DNA from: Acanthornis magna
Taxonomy: Eukaryota > Chordata > Aves > Passeriformes > Acanthizidae
DNA length: 64,000 nucleotides
Assembly: GCA_036785705.1 (NCBI GenBank)
Contig: JAWUZG010000175.1
Location: forward strand, 248,001 to 312,000
Reading direction: 5' to 3'
Part shown: positions 34,667 through 47,300 of the stretch, in pieces
Position numbering within the stretch: position 1 is the first letter of the stretch
Layout of the letters: each line of letters opens with the position of its first letter
Translations under genes and position numbers: made by a program
The notes under the pieces: generated by a model
The model's database searches: none
Seen by the model: only the letters and a program-made list of their open reading frames with translations
Told to the model about the DNA's origin: nothing

Positions 34667-37600
34667 GTAATTTAAATTACGTGTAAAAGCATAATTTGAA
34701 AATTATATGAGCTGTTCACAAAATGCCAATGTAGAATATCTCAAATAAAATATTGTCCTTTCCAAGTTTTTAAACACTTGGTTAGCAAATGCCTGAAAAA
34801 CATGTTTTAGCTCACTGTTAGACCTTCCTTCCACAGTCACTATGTGAACAGCGCTGTCAGACACAATGACTGATGTAACTGGGCCATAGCAGGTGATCTG
34901 TCTGAAGCAGGCTAGAAATGCCCAGGGACAGTGACAAGGAGTGGAGTACCACCTGGTATTCATCAAATATGTCAAGTCCAGGTGGCAATTAGAAGTTTAA
35001 CAGGACAAAATAAAACTGTGAAACAAAAGCTCACTATGTATTCAATTCTGAAACACTGAAATACCCATCTGATTACCTTACGGAGAGGTCTTTTGGGGGA
35101 AAAGGGTAGCGGCCTATTGAAGGCACTGAAGAGAGTTAAATCCAGACCACAGTTGCACAACGCTTCCTGACTGAAAGCGAAAACTGTGCTCTAAGCATGA
35201 GCAATGGCACAGAAGGGTGAATATGCCCTTATCAGGAAACAGCAGGATATGGTAAGACAGAATATATAAGTCAAACTCAATATAAGTACAAAGTAGAACA
35301 GTATTTAACCTAAAGATGTGATGTGATGTGATGTGATGTGATGCATAGAACAAATTAAAGCTAAAGCAGTAAATTTTAGGCCAGTATAACTCAAGCACTC
35401 AGTATTCAATGAGTTCTTGGATTTCTACAGGATGTGTGCATTCTTAGTATCTCTGAAAAATCAACTCCCCAAGGGATTCCAGCCAGCATTTCTCTTATAT
35501 TTCTCCATTTTTGGGCTATTTCAAACACTGCTATGATCAGGAAACAGTTGAAATAATTCAGTTTTTGGAATTTCATAACACTGGGCACATCTCAACACAG
35601 TACATACACATCCAGTTACAGTGAGGTACAGATTTTGTGATGATGCCATTCATTTTCTCATGCCCCCAGTGCCAGTCCAACATTTTTGGACAATCCTATT
35701 TGGACAATCCTATTTGATGACAAACCATAGTCATCTAACAAAACCAAAGACAATTCGCTAGCATTGTGTGTTGTATTTGACCATATTGAGAAGTGACAGG
35801 AGTTAGGTCAGAAAAAACCTCAATCCTGCTCTGTAGTCCTGCTCTCCTTTGGACCACAGGGTGCATGTGGCACCTAGGACCTAAATCAGAACATTGCAGA
35901 GCTGCATTTCTCAGGCCAGGGTAAGGGATTTTTCTTGAAAGACTCTGGAAGGTACAACCTGCTCCAGTCAGAAATTACTGAATAGTTGGTACTGAGTTAC
36001 AGGAAACCCCCTTCACATTTTGCTTGGATTCCTTTGTGTCTTTAGAAAATACTATCAGAAAACAAGTGCTTTCTATGCCAAGAAAAGGAACCATATAGAT
36101 ATATTAAGTGGTTACATGGGAACAAGGATTGCAGAACCCACAATGCTTGTACTCCAGAATTGTGTATCCAGGAACACCATCCCACCTATCAAGATTCCTT
36201 AGCAGAAGACCATTACCTCAACAAAACAGAAAATTCCCAGCATATTGTTCTACCTACAACTGAATAGAATACATTTTCCTTTGAAATAGTATTTTTCTTT
36301 ATTTTACCAGATTAGATGTAGCCATTATACAGATTTTCTGCTTCGTTACTATACACTATTACTATTTAGGAAAAAACCCACTATATTTAGAGGCAGCATT
36401 AAGCAACACTTCATTTGGGAAAGAGCCACAGAGAAAAGAAAATGTAAGAAATTACTCCAAATTAAGCTCAAACAGAGAACTCTGAATCAAGGAATATCTA
36501 GCAATGAGTTGACAAAAGAACTGCAAAATAGCTAAATATAGAGTAGCACAGTTAGAATCATAGCTTGCAGAGAAAGTCAGGAAAAAGCTGAACTCCTATG
36601 TATGATTCCTACTTAACGAACTCTCTTAGGGTATACAGATTGTAAATTGGTGACAAAATGGTCAAATAATTGCATTATTTGAGCTTTCACTTGTAACGGG
36701 CAAAAAAAAAGGATTTAATTTTAAAAAGTCTCTACCAGATATCTTGGAAATAAAGGAAGGTTATACAAACACTACATTGAGCTCACAGTTCAAATGCTTG
36801 TGGGTAGCTAACTAAAGTTCACAGACCTGTATGTAATTGCTGTCTACAGGAAATACTTGTGTTAGCAAAAGAATTTTCTCCCCGCTCCTTCACCTTTGCC
36901 CTTCCACAAACTCAGCAGCAAAGAAACCTCCTAAGAGCATTTCTCTGATGAACAGGGCTTTCCCCACCTCGACAAGATGAACTAAATCTAAGAGTCAGGA
37001 ACAGAATTTGTCAACTTCTCGGAAACATGCTTTTAGCAACTACTAATTGATAAAGGATATACTTTTATACAAATAAACTTGAAACAAAATGATCCACTCC
37101 CTGTTCATTTATCTCTTTGTAAATTACATGGGTTTTTTGAAGCCTACAACACGAATAGGAGCACAAAATTTGCACTTATTTTAATGTAAATTGGCAGTGA
37201 TTTCAGTGGCACCAGCTGAGTTACACAAAACAACGTTCGGGTAGAAAGGAAGTTCATAAGTTGAACTTGAAATAAAATTTCTCTGAGCACTGAAATTGAG
37301 TGATCTAATTCCATGTGGTTAAAATTCTGTACATTTCAGACAAAACAAATCCTTGACATTAAATGTCTGCAAACTTTGATTTGCTTAATTCTTAACATAA
37401 GCTCTTCACCACAAATGTCCCACGTTAACATTAAATAATAAAATAAAAATCCAGATTTTTTAAAAAAAATCCAGACAGTAGATGTGACATCATTAGATAG
37501 ACTGAATAGTGAAACTTGAAAGTTGAGCAAACATTTTAAATAATAACATGTTATTTTTTTTTCCAATTTTTTCCCCTAGCTTGAGATACCTTGAAAGGCA

Positions 37601-39130
37601 CAGAAACTTTGCATTTATCAAAAATGCTTGTGTTTTCCCAGCATCCAAATGATATATTGCCATTTAAAAAGCGCCGTTTACTGCCATAACAACACATTTT
37701 TTCATAGGAAAGTGACACTTTTGCCTATGAACAAGTATCAGAGTTTCTTTACAGAAAAAGTTGTATCATCTCCCTTATGTATGCAAGACCAGGAAAGTAA
37801 TTACCAGTATGTACCCTGGAAAGCTCATGCTTTCATTCAATTTTATTTATGTTACAATTTTTAAGTTAAGTCAATGGTTTTCATAACCTAGATTCATGAT
37901 ATCAGAAACTTTAAGAACATGACCTCTATATTTCAAATTCCCAACATACACTCCATTCACTGAGAAAATTACAATGGTCTTATATTATACATTCCAAAGG
38001 AGAAAGATGGCTGAGAGGGCTGTGGTGGATTTACAAAACTAACAACATATGTACAAAATATCCCTTTGAATCACAACACTATCCCAGTGTTTCATGGTAT
38101 TTTTTCCAATATGCAGATTCACTCTCAGCAAATCCTTATCTACACTTTTCATACTCCTTACTTTGAGCTTTTTTCTCCATTTTGTGCAAACCTGATCTTT
38201 ACATGTACCCAAGACAAGAAAACCAGCTAGAAAACTGATTTCAGCTGGCACTTCTATTACACCTGACAAAATGCAGGTTGACAGCAAAGAACATAATCAT
38301 TTTTGGTCACAACAACACTAGTGGATCCTAGCAAATTCCTCACCCCACCTCCAAATGAAAACTCCAAATTTACACCACAAAGCTCTCTTGTAATCACCAC
38401 AGAACTAAAGAAAGTGCAAAATTAGATCAGAAATATGAACCACAAGGCACAAAGCTATTCAAATCTACTGTTGCATTTGTCCTACGGTTTATGATACTGA
38501 CTCCCCTCCTTATGTTCATACTGTTTTTTACACAAATATCATGCCAAAAACCAACATGCCAAAATACATTCCTCTGTGATGAATTAAGACCTTTAAAATT
38601 GAGTAATCGGTTATGATTATTTAAGAATATATTTTCCTTTCATTTATGTCTTGTCTGTCATCTGATTTGGCTGCATATGAAAATTTTACCTTTAAATTGT
38701 TATACTTTCATGAACAGAATGAGGTAAAACTACAAAGTAATTCTGAAACCCAAGACATTTCACCCTAAGGAATCTTTCATGATAAAATAAGAATTCAAAA
38801 CAAAATTACAGAATCACACTAGGTAAGTTTTCATTGTTAGTTTTTGTTATGAGAGCCATATGAGAACAAACAAATTATATTCATTCCTTTTTTCCACCAA
38901 TGTGGAAATAATTTTCTTGTTTACATGTTATGACAGAAAAGAGTAATCCATTCCATTGATTCCTGTTTAAGTTGCAGCTAAAATGTATTTTTTAAGTATG
39001 TTACATACTTTGCTACTTTTGGCCATTCATCTAAAACATAAATCAGCTGTGTGAAATTGTAAAATTATAACCTTTAGGTCTTATAACAAGAATCTAAAAT
39101 ATCAAGCTTTCAAATACCAAATACTTCCCT
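34667..39130. other. AT-rich non-coding DNA
   Basis: No gene or transposon recognised. A pentanucleotide array is listed separately. A 15-bp direct duplication ('ttggacaatcctatt') occurs at about 35,686-35,715. Confidence 0.5.
35314..35343. repeat. (GATGT)6 microsatellite
   Basis: Six pentanucleotide units without interruption, ending 'gatgcatag'. Confidence 0.9.
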
Positions 39131-39513
39131 GGTTTTGTTGTGGGGTTTGTGGGTTTTTTTGTTTGTTGGTGTTTTAATTTTTTGGGGGGTTTTTTGTTGG
39201 TTTTTGTTTTTGTTTTTTTTGTTGCTGCTGGTTTTTGTTTTTGTTTTTTTGTTGCTGTTGTTTTTTATTGTTGTTGTTTGGTTTTGGGTTTGGTTTTTTG
39301 TTTGGTTTTTTGTTTGTTTGTTTTCTGGTTTGTTGTTTGTTTTGGTTTTGGTTTGGGGTTTTTTTGGTTTTTTTTGGTGGGGTTTTATTTTTGTTTGGTT
39401 TTTTGTGGTTTTTTGTTGTTGTTTTTTCTTGTTTTTTGGGGGAGGTTGGGTTTTTTGTTATTTTTTTTGTTTGGTTGGTTTGGTTTGGTTTTGGGGTTGT
39501 TTGTTTGTTTTTA
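39131..39513. repeat. 383-bp G/T-rich low-complexity tract
   Basis: Almost every base is G or T, with T-runs of 3-8 alternating with G, GG, GGG or GGGG and rare C/A. Phe/Leu/Val/Trp-rich open frames up to about 200 codons on the plus strand and Lys/Asn/Pro-rich ones on the minus strand result from this composition and are not genes. It is the largest of four such tracts in the window. Confidence 0.92.
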
Positions 39514-42500
39514 ATCCTAATGAAAACGCAAAACATTTTGAAAGTTTGAGTCATGATCTAGCCTTTGTGGCCAGTCTTTCCAGACTAAGTCCAACCGTTT
39601 TTTTTGATGGAGGCAGTAACCTCACCTCCTCAGTGAAGCTGAAAGAGGTGCCCCTTTTCATTGTCAAAGCTCTTGCTATGATACGAATGAAGATCTTAAA
39701 CCACTGTTATTACTTTTTTGGCATTTTATGCTCACTGTGATAGCACTACATCGAAGAATCTATTGAGCTGTTACTACTTGATGGATCATTCAAATCTGTC
39801 ATTCAGATTGTGTAAAATATTGAAACCAAATATGTGAAAATTATCCCTCAGGGTGAAATTGACACTTCTAAATATGTTTCTCCAAACTACATCTCAAAAC
39901 CTTGAGTTACATGTCCATGATTTTTAACAAAGAAGGCAAGAAGCAGGAGAAGAAAAAGTAACACACACTATAAAATAACTGAATTAATTACGAGAAATAA
40001 AATAGAGCCCAAAACTACATGAGATGATGTATTCAAAACCAAGATCAAACAGATAACTTGTTTCTTAATTATCACTTAATAACAGTTTGTGCATAGAGTG
40101 TGAAGGAGAGAATATGGCAAAATACCAGGCAAGACCAATGGTGCTTAATTTCCTCCACCAGCAGTTTAGATGTGTTACAATATGCAGACTGTAACAGAAT
40201 ATAGCTAAAGATAGAGGTTTTTAAAAAATTATTGCACAACTTAATTGACTCAGTAGTTGTAAGCAGCAGTCCAGCTCAGAGAGAGTACTTGCCTGTAAGT
40301 GCCTGCTGGTGTGATCTCGAAGGTGTCGGTGGGGCAATTGATGGCCAGTGGCAGTTTTTGCCTCTGTACATAAATGCAGGGCTGAATTCAACCCTGTGAA
40401 GCTGAAGCTTCACTGCCCATGGATCTCAAGGGCTCCAAGCCACACTCACCAATTCACAAAATCGGTCTCCTATTAACTAAGGAATTAATATCAGTGGGAC
40501 AACTGGGGCTACATAAATCACATGCCTTGCCTTGGAAAGGAGCTGCAGCAATACTGGGGTCCATCCACTGACACCTTCTCACCTGGTCAGCATCTATCAC
40601 ATGGATATTGCACTGTAAACTGTCTCATTGTAGGAATGACTGAACAAAGGAGTACTGACACCCTGACCACATAATTATTCTCTTCTGCTGCTTTACAAGT
40701 AAAAAGGTTCAGATTGTCAGCTATCTTTATACAAACTACTCAGTCATTTACGATGGAGAAATAAACCTCCATGTTTTGCTCTAGTTTTAGAAAGAGGCCC
40801 TGCTCATGCGAGCACTTACAGAGAAGTTTTGTTTTCAGCTGAGCTTTCTCAATAACTTCAAAAGGGTGGTGCACAGGTTACTGCTGCCATTTCTTACCTG
40901 CCTTACCACAGTAATCACCCAGCAATCCAAGCCCCATGAATTGTTCATCCATTCATTTGAATATTGCTATTCCCGTCATAACTAGTTGTGCTATATGGCT
41001 TACTGTGTCTGAAGTTCCTTTCAGTGGGACTACTGTAAGAAAGGAAATGCTAACCTTGAATTTATTTATTATTGAATATACATATGGTTTTCGTGCAGAA
41101 TCTGGCCATTGGGAGGATTTCTGAGGTAGAAAAGCCAGCACCAATCCCAGGATCTGTGCATGAGACAGGAAGAAGACAATTACAACTGTGTGGGGTGACT
41201 TTTTTACATCCTGCTTATTAATAAATATGTCACTGAGTAGTCCTTGGTAATATTTAATGAAATGAATGCAGAAGTCTTTTACCAGAGGAAATGTTAAAGT
41301 GAGAAACCTAGTGAACACCACTCAGTCTTGATAACTAAAAGATGATCTTTATCACAATACTTCCCTAAGACTGGATAACAACAGCAAAGGTCAGGGAAGC
41401 TGACCAGGCTTTAGGAGAGCTGCATTAGAATCAGCATGTGGGAAGAGAGAAGCAGGGATGTTTTAGTCAAAACAAAAAATAATGACTGAACTTCTACATA
41501 AAAGTCACTATTTTAAAAGCTTTCTTTATACAAATCTGATACATCTATTCCAAGACATATAAAATGACAATTCCAAAATAAAGGTCACTAGTATTTACTT
41601 ATTCAGACTTCTCTCTCGAGATCTGTATGCATGACTATGAACATAATCTCATGCCACTTCATGTGTTTATCTAAAAAAGGAGATGTTATTTAACAATAAG
41701 GTCTTGAGCAGAAGTTAGCCCTAAAGCCACACATTTTGCAAACCAAGTATCCATAGTAACGAACTGCACAATAACTGAGCTTAGATATTATCAATGTCAA
41801 AATTAGTCACAAATAAAAATGCTACATATTTAAATCAATAAAAGTCTGAACCTGTACATTTTCTTCATTTCAACAAGCAAATAATTTTCAAGAAATTATT
41901 CACTCTCCAAAAGCAGCTTTTGTCTCTGCTTTTGGAATCCCTGAAAGCAGATTACAAATCTGTCAAATTCATAAAATCAGCTCAAGCCTTTCATTCTTAT
42001 TGTTGCTATTTTTGAGCTCCATGAGCCAACCATGAACTAGGTAGTAAAAATTCACACTCGACTACTAAAATTGTGACAGTTGCTGAGTCTGCAGACATGT
42101 AGGCTGACTTAAAAATGAATGTTTTTAGCTTATTGTAGTTTATTACCTTACATTGCAACATAGATGCTAAATGTAAATCACAATCCCAAAGACAAGATCG
42201 AAGAAGTCCTGCCCCAATACAGAAGCAATTAATGGAACAATGAACCTTGGAAAATATTGATTCTTTATTTTTTACCCCACTCAGAAAATGTAACCCAGAC
42301 CATGATGAGAATTATTATTTTGGGAATAAAATTTTCTTTTCTTCTCCTGGTATCATCTCATTATTGGAATAACTATTTTTGTTATTTTTCTTGCCTCAAA
42401 TTCAGGAAGTAAAATAACGGAGCATTCATCAGTAGGGAAAAAAGAAAAAAGTGGTGCTTTTGGTTATCCGTTTCTCATTGCAACTTCTCACAAGGCTTCT

Positions 42501-43279
42501 TTCCTGCTTCTCACATTGGCAATTCAGTTTTGTGACCACAGGTTGAAAAGAGAGTTCAGAAGGCCTGAAATACTATTGTTTGTCTATATATGTGTAGCTT
42601 TATATTTCTATTTGCTCATGGACATCAAGCAATGTGTAGACATTAATTAGTTAAGCATTACAACAGCCCTGCGAAGAATGGAAATGCAGAACTGAATCAT
42701 AAAGATGTTGAATGTAATACCAAGGACACAAAGCACCTCAGCAGCAGTTTGGCATACAAAGGAATTTTGTTTAAGTCTTTGACTGTATCCAAAAGTTTTA
42801 CAGTTAGAAAGAAAAAACCCTTAACATTATTTGGAAAGTAAAAGAAGCATAAAATCCACAGCTGAAATTGGATTCCTGGCTTTATGCTTCCCTGTGGCAC
42901 ATGTTGATAGTGCAGTGCTGTAGAACAGCTGCGGGCACAGTGCTGTTCATGTTATGCCAGTTAAGGGGCCATGTATTATTTCATGTCTTCCGCCTTGGCT
43001 GCATGATGCTGTGAAATCAGGCAGTAGCTCCAATGCACTTGTCTGGTATGATTTCAGCCTGCACTTGCCTTTCTCCCTTTATGCAGATTACTGCATGACC
43101 ATTACCTGCCATTACACAGCAAACTCATCATACAGAAACCACAAAAGTGGGCAGCACAAAGAGGAGGGAAAGAAATCTCATCAGCAGCCAAAACCTATAA
43201 AGCAACAGAGTGCTTTTAAAAGCTCAACCACAAAGCAGGAAGGGAGACCCCTAAAGTACTGGGGACAAGAGCAACCAAA
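39514..43279. other. AT-rich non-coding DNA
   Basis: No repeat family or exon recognised. The patch at 40,290-40,620 is a little GC-richer but shows no recognisable element. The minus-strand open frame at 40,953-41,321 (122 codons) has no identifiable motif. Confidence 0.5.
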
Positions 43280-43737
43280 CAGCACAAGAAAGACAAGGAG
43301 CTACTGGAGAGGGTCCAGAGGAGGGTCACAAAGATGATGAGGAGTCTGGAGAAACTGCAGGAGCTGGGCCTGTTTAGTCTAGAGAAGAAAAGGCTGAGAG
43401 TGGACCTCATTAATGCATATAAATATCTCAAAGGCAGGCGACAAGAGGATGGTGCCAGACTCTGTCTTCAGTGGCTTCCAGTGGCAGGATGAAGAGCAAT
43501 GTTAACTAAAACACAAGAAGTTTCACCTCAGCATGAGGAAAAACTTCTTTACACTGAGGGTGGCAGAGTACTTAAGCTGTTCAGGGAGGGTGCGGAATCT
43601 CCGTCTCTGGAGACATTCGAAACCCACGCGGATGTGTTCCTGCACAACCTGCTCTAGGTGACCCTACCTTGGCAGGGAGGCTGGGCTGGATGATCTCCAG
43701 AGGTCCCTTCCAACCCTAAGTGTCCTGTGATGCGCCA
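43280..43737 (+). mobile_element. CR1 LINE 3' end, 5'-truncated
   Basis: A classic avian CR1 3' region reads on the plus strand: 'gagctactggagagggtcca', 'gggtcacaaagatgatgagg', 'gaaaaggctgag', 'tatctcaaaggcagg', 'aggaaaaacttctttac' and 'ctctggagacattcgaaacc', ending 'gatgatctccagaggtcc' and 'ttccaaccctaa' with a short degenerate tail 'gtcctgtgatgc'. About 460 bases are kept; the reverse-transcriptase part is missing. The subfamily differs from the copy in the inverted-repeat arms, which ends in TTCTA repeats. Confidence 0.92.
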
Positions 43738-44330
43738 GAGCACAGGGAGGCCGCACAGCTCACCATGTCCCCTTGCTGTGGGGCCTCTGCCATGGCTGCG
43801 GCCTGCCTGGGCAGGGCCATGCTGCCTCTCAACACCCACAGCACTGACAGCGAGGGAGGGAGCGGCTGCTGCGGGGAACAGCTCTCCTGGGCCCCGACAG
43901 GTGATGGGAGCAAGTGGCAGCAGTGGGGGGCTGCCATGTCTACACCCACAAATGTGCAAGATTGCTCCAGACCAGGCAGGCACCTACAAAATACACCCAG
44001 CACTGAAGTGGTCAGGCTCCAAATTCAGTACTAAACCCAACACAGCCGGCGTTCTTTTTTGTGTGCCCTGTTAGCATTCACACTCTCCAAACACCTCTAA
44101 CTTGGGGTCTAAGAAGGCCTGAGTTGGCTCCCGTCTCCTAGTGAGCTGAGAAAGTCACTTGCCCACCAGAGTGGGGGTTTCCCAGGAAGAGTCCATGCCA
44201 GGACCGTCACCAGGAAGCCCTGAGGCTGTCAGAGCACAAACATGGTAGAGCTTCTTGTCAGTGCCCGGCAGGTACCAGCAGGCTCTGGCCTCTCCTGCCC
44301 TGAGCTTACTGCACAGTGACAATTGCATGA
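43738..44330. other. GC-rich segment abutting the CR1 tail
   Basis: Directly after the CR1 end, G+C rises well above the surroundings to about 44,330, with CpG and CTG-rich stretches. Open frames of 95-115 codons occur in four frames (two plus, two minus), typical of GC-rich DNA. I recognise no domain, no LTR and no clear promoter elements. It might be part of another inserted element, a small island or a decayed gene fragment. Confidence 0.35.
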
Positions 44331-47300
44331 GTCGCTTTCTTCAGTGAACTGGTCACAGCAAAGTACTTCTAGGAAAAAGATTACACTAATTAAGACATAA
44401 TGACAACAGAAACATAATTATTCTAGCCTGACAGCAAATACTTTCTGTTACTCCTCCCCACCCTCCATGATGGAGGAAGATTCCAAATAAAAACTGCAGA
44501 AAGCAGCTTTAGTAGAAAACTGGTGAGCAAACAGATGCCTTCAAAACAGGTGTGACAAGAAAACCAGATTCTGGAAGAATTTAAATGATTTTCTTTCAAT
44601 GAAAAAAGAAAATGCGGAAAGACCTAAAACACTGTCTTCCCCCTTCCCTTTCTTCCATGAGGAAATAGCCCTCAATAGTCAAACTTTTGCTGTTAGCAAG
44701 AAAAACAATTCATCATCAATAGGGTATTTTCCAAAATTATACTCTTGTCTGTATATTGAAAGCATGTGCAGTTTCTGGCTCCAATACAAGTTATCTATAA
44801 TGAATTTTAGGGGAAAAAAAAGTGGTTTTTTTCCTGAGAGAACCAAAACACATATAAATGGCATATATAAATACATGTAGGAAAATAACGCATGTGGGAA
44901 AATAATGTATGTATCCAGGAAAACATTCACTGCTATTCATTTTCAGTGGACAAATACTATGAGCTATGAGGTGTTTTTCTTGGAGTCATTGAAAGTGCAC
45001 AAAGAAGTCTGTGCTATTTTCCACTTTAGGAGGAACAGGTTGGGATGAGTGGCAACTTATTTCCTTCTGTTTTCGCAGAAGGCCTCAACTAGAGAGTCTT
45101 AATTCAAATCCATATGGAACTTTTTCTAGAAACTGTGAGAAAAATTTTGGTTTCAGATCATACACCAATTTGCTCAAGTTTAAAAATAATTTAAACAGAT
45201 TCCTGGTTCTCTGAAGCTTTCATATATGCTTCTACAGGTATACATACTGCATATAGCCTACTGCGAATAATGCCAAAAGTACAAGGCTTTTTCAGGAAAA
45301 CAAGGCAATTCTTGTCATACAAATAATAGACTTACTGGAAATACCACTTTTCCCTTCTAGGATCAGTCCATAAGCCTCAATAACAACACCACCATATAAA
45401 AGAAAAACACAACATCTTGCATGATTCATTCTGCTTTCCAAACTCTTCTTGAGTTTTCCTGCAAGGCAGTTGAAAGCAACTCTGTAGATGCCATGAATAT
45501 AGGAGTGCAAAAGCATTTAGATTAGCAGACCAGACACTTCATTCTCAAGCAAGTAAGAGTTTAACCAAAGAACAGTGGTTTGTGTTAGATAGCACAGGGT
45601 ACCTATACACAGAAAATATCTCTTCTGCAGATTATAACTGAAAGCAGCTGCAGCTCAGGCATATCAGAGAATATCCTTCACAGGAACACTAAGGATAATC
45701 TGCAAAATAGATTCAACTGATGGTTTGTCAGTAAATGCCATCTTGCAAAATCTGAGTATTTTACAGAAATGCCAGTCTCATACAATTCATGCACATTTAA
45801 CTTGAGCAATAACCTTTATGAGATTTGGGGAGTTTTCGGAGTATTTTCCAGAAATTTCCTATTTATAACATTGTTTTTGAATGAAGTCTCATTCTAAATA
45901 GCTGTGAGTCAGGCACTTGGAGCTCAACCAGCCACATCACTATAAAGCACACCCAACATCACAAATAAAGACATAATTCTGAAACTACAATAAATGTTTC
46001 TAATAATGTTGCTAGACTGTCTGCATATTATATTATTGAGAAAATTTTATTTCTCAAGTCAACAAACAAGAAGATGCCTGTGCTAAAGGGACTATGCTTG
46101 TAACAATTAGGAGCATCCAACCTCTGAGACCCAATAGGTGCTTGCAATACTGGACCAGTTCCTCAGCTGTACATATCAGCACAGTTAAAGCAGATTTCAC
46201 ATGGTACTGATACAATTTATAACAATGAAGGATCCATCAGACAGTGACAAAAATGTAATATAATTAGGGAGGAAGTTGGTTGCTGCCTTTGTAATGTTAA
46301 ATATTCTACCTAGGCCAAACTCATTTGCTGAATTCTTTTTGTCTGAGACTCACTCTTGTTTCTTTTTAACAGGAATCTCTGTTAAGATTAGAATGAATTA
46401 AACATTATCACAAGAAAGAAAATGGTGATAAGTACATTAATCGGTACTGACAGCAGTTTCACTGATAGCATTCTTTTTTGCTGTACAGCAGTATATTTAT
46501 CAAAAGGTGGATTCTCTGCTCTGAGAACATGAACACATAAAACCAACCAACTCTTATATGGAAACATCAGCAAGTTGATCAAATAAAAATTGAGAAGATT
46601 TATCACAGAAGTCCTTGACCTCCAAGACAGCTTTTCAAGCCAGTTAACTTTCTTTCTTGAAGTAGAACAATTTTCTTATGCATATCTCAGACTGTGTGGG
46701 TGGATGAATGAAATCAAGCGTCTGTGAATCTCTCACAAAGATACGATGTCTCTGTTCTCAGGCTCTAACAGCATCTCTTGGTTTTTTAAACCAACATGCC
46801 TGATGAATGATACAATTTTCGTCATCATTCTACGTATTCAAAAGAATGTGCATAATTATTGCCTAAAAATACACCAGATGCAACCTCTGTCTAGGTTTTT
46901 GAACTGTCTAGCTGGAGTCCTACTTTGGCAACACTCATTGTAGAATCTGAACACTTCCCGCCTATCAGTCTGCACTCTGTATTCTGGAAGCCTGTCTTGT
47001 CCCAAAAGCTCCCCCAACAGCACATATCTGTTTATTGTCTCATTCTGAAAATCTCCTTCTTCTGAAGATAACTCTATGGCTGTGAAGAAATTCACTGATA
47101 GCCAAGAAAACACTGGGCCTGTGTCAATAATATGTAAGACTAGACCCAAAAAAAAGGAGTCCTAAGTGATTATTCCGGCTCATGCCTTGCCCTTCCTTCT
47201 AAAACCTTCCAAAATTATATCTATATAGAGACATTTAGTCAGAAATGGCAACACTTAAGAGACTTCCAAGAAAAGTCCACGTTAGGTACTGGATACAAAG

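Noticed and set aside
39135..39740. 201-codon hydrophobic plus-strand frame that looks like a membrane protein
   Set aside because: It is the translation of G/T-rich low-complexity DNA (Phe, Leu, Val, Trp, Gly from TTT, TTG, GTT, TGG, GGG).
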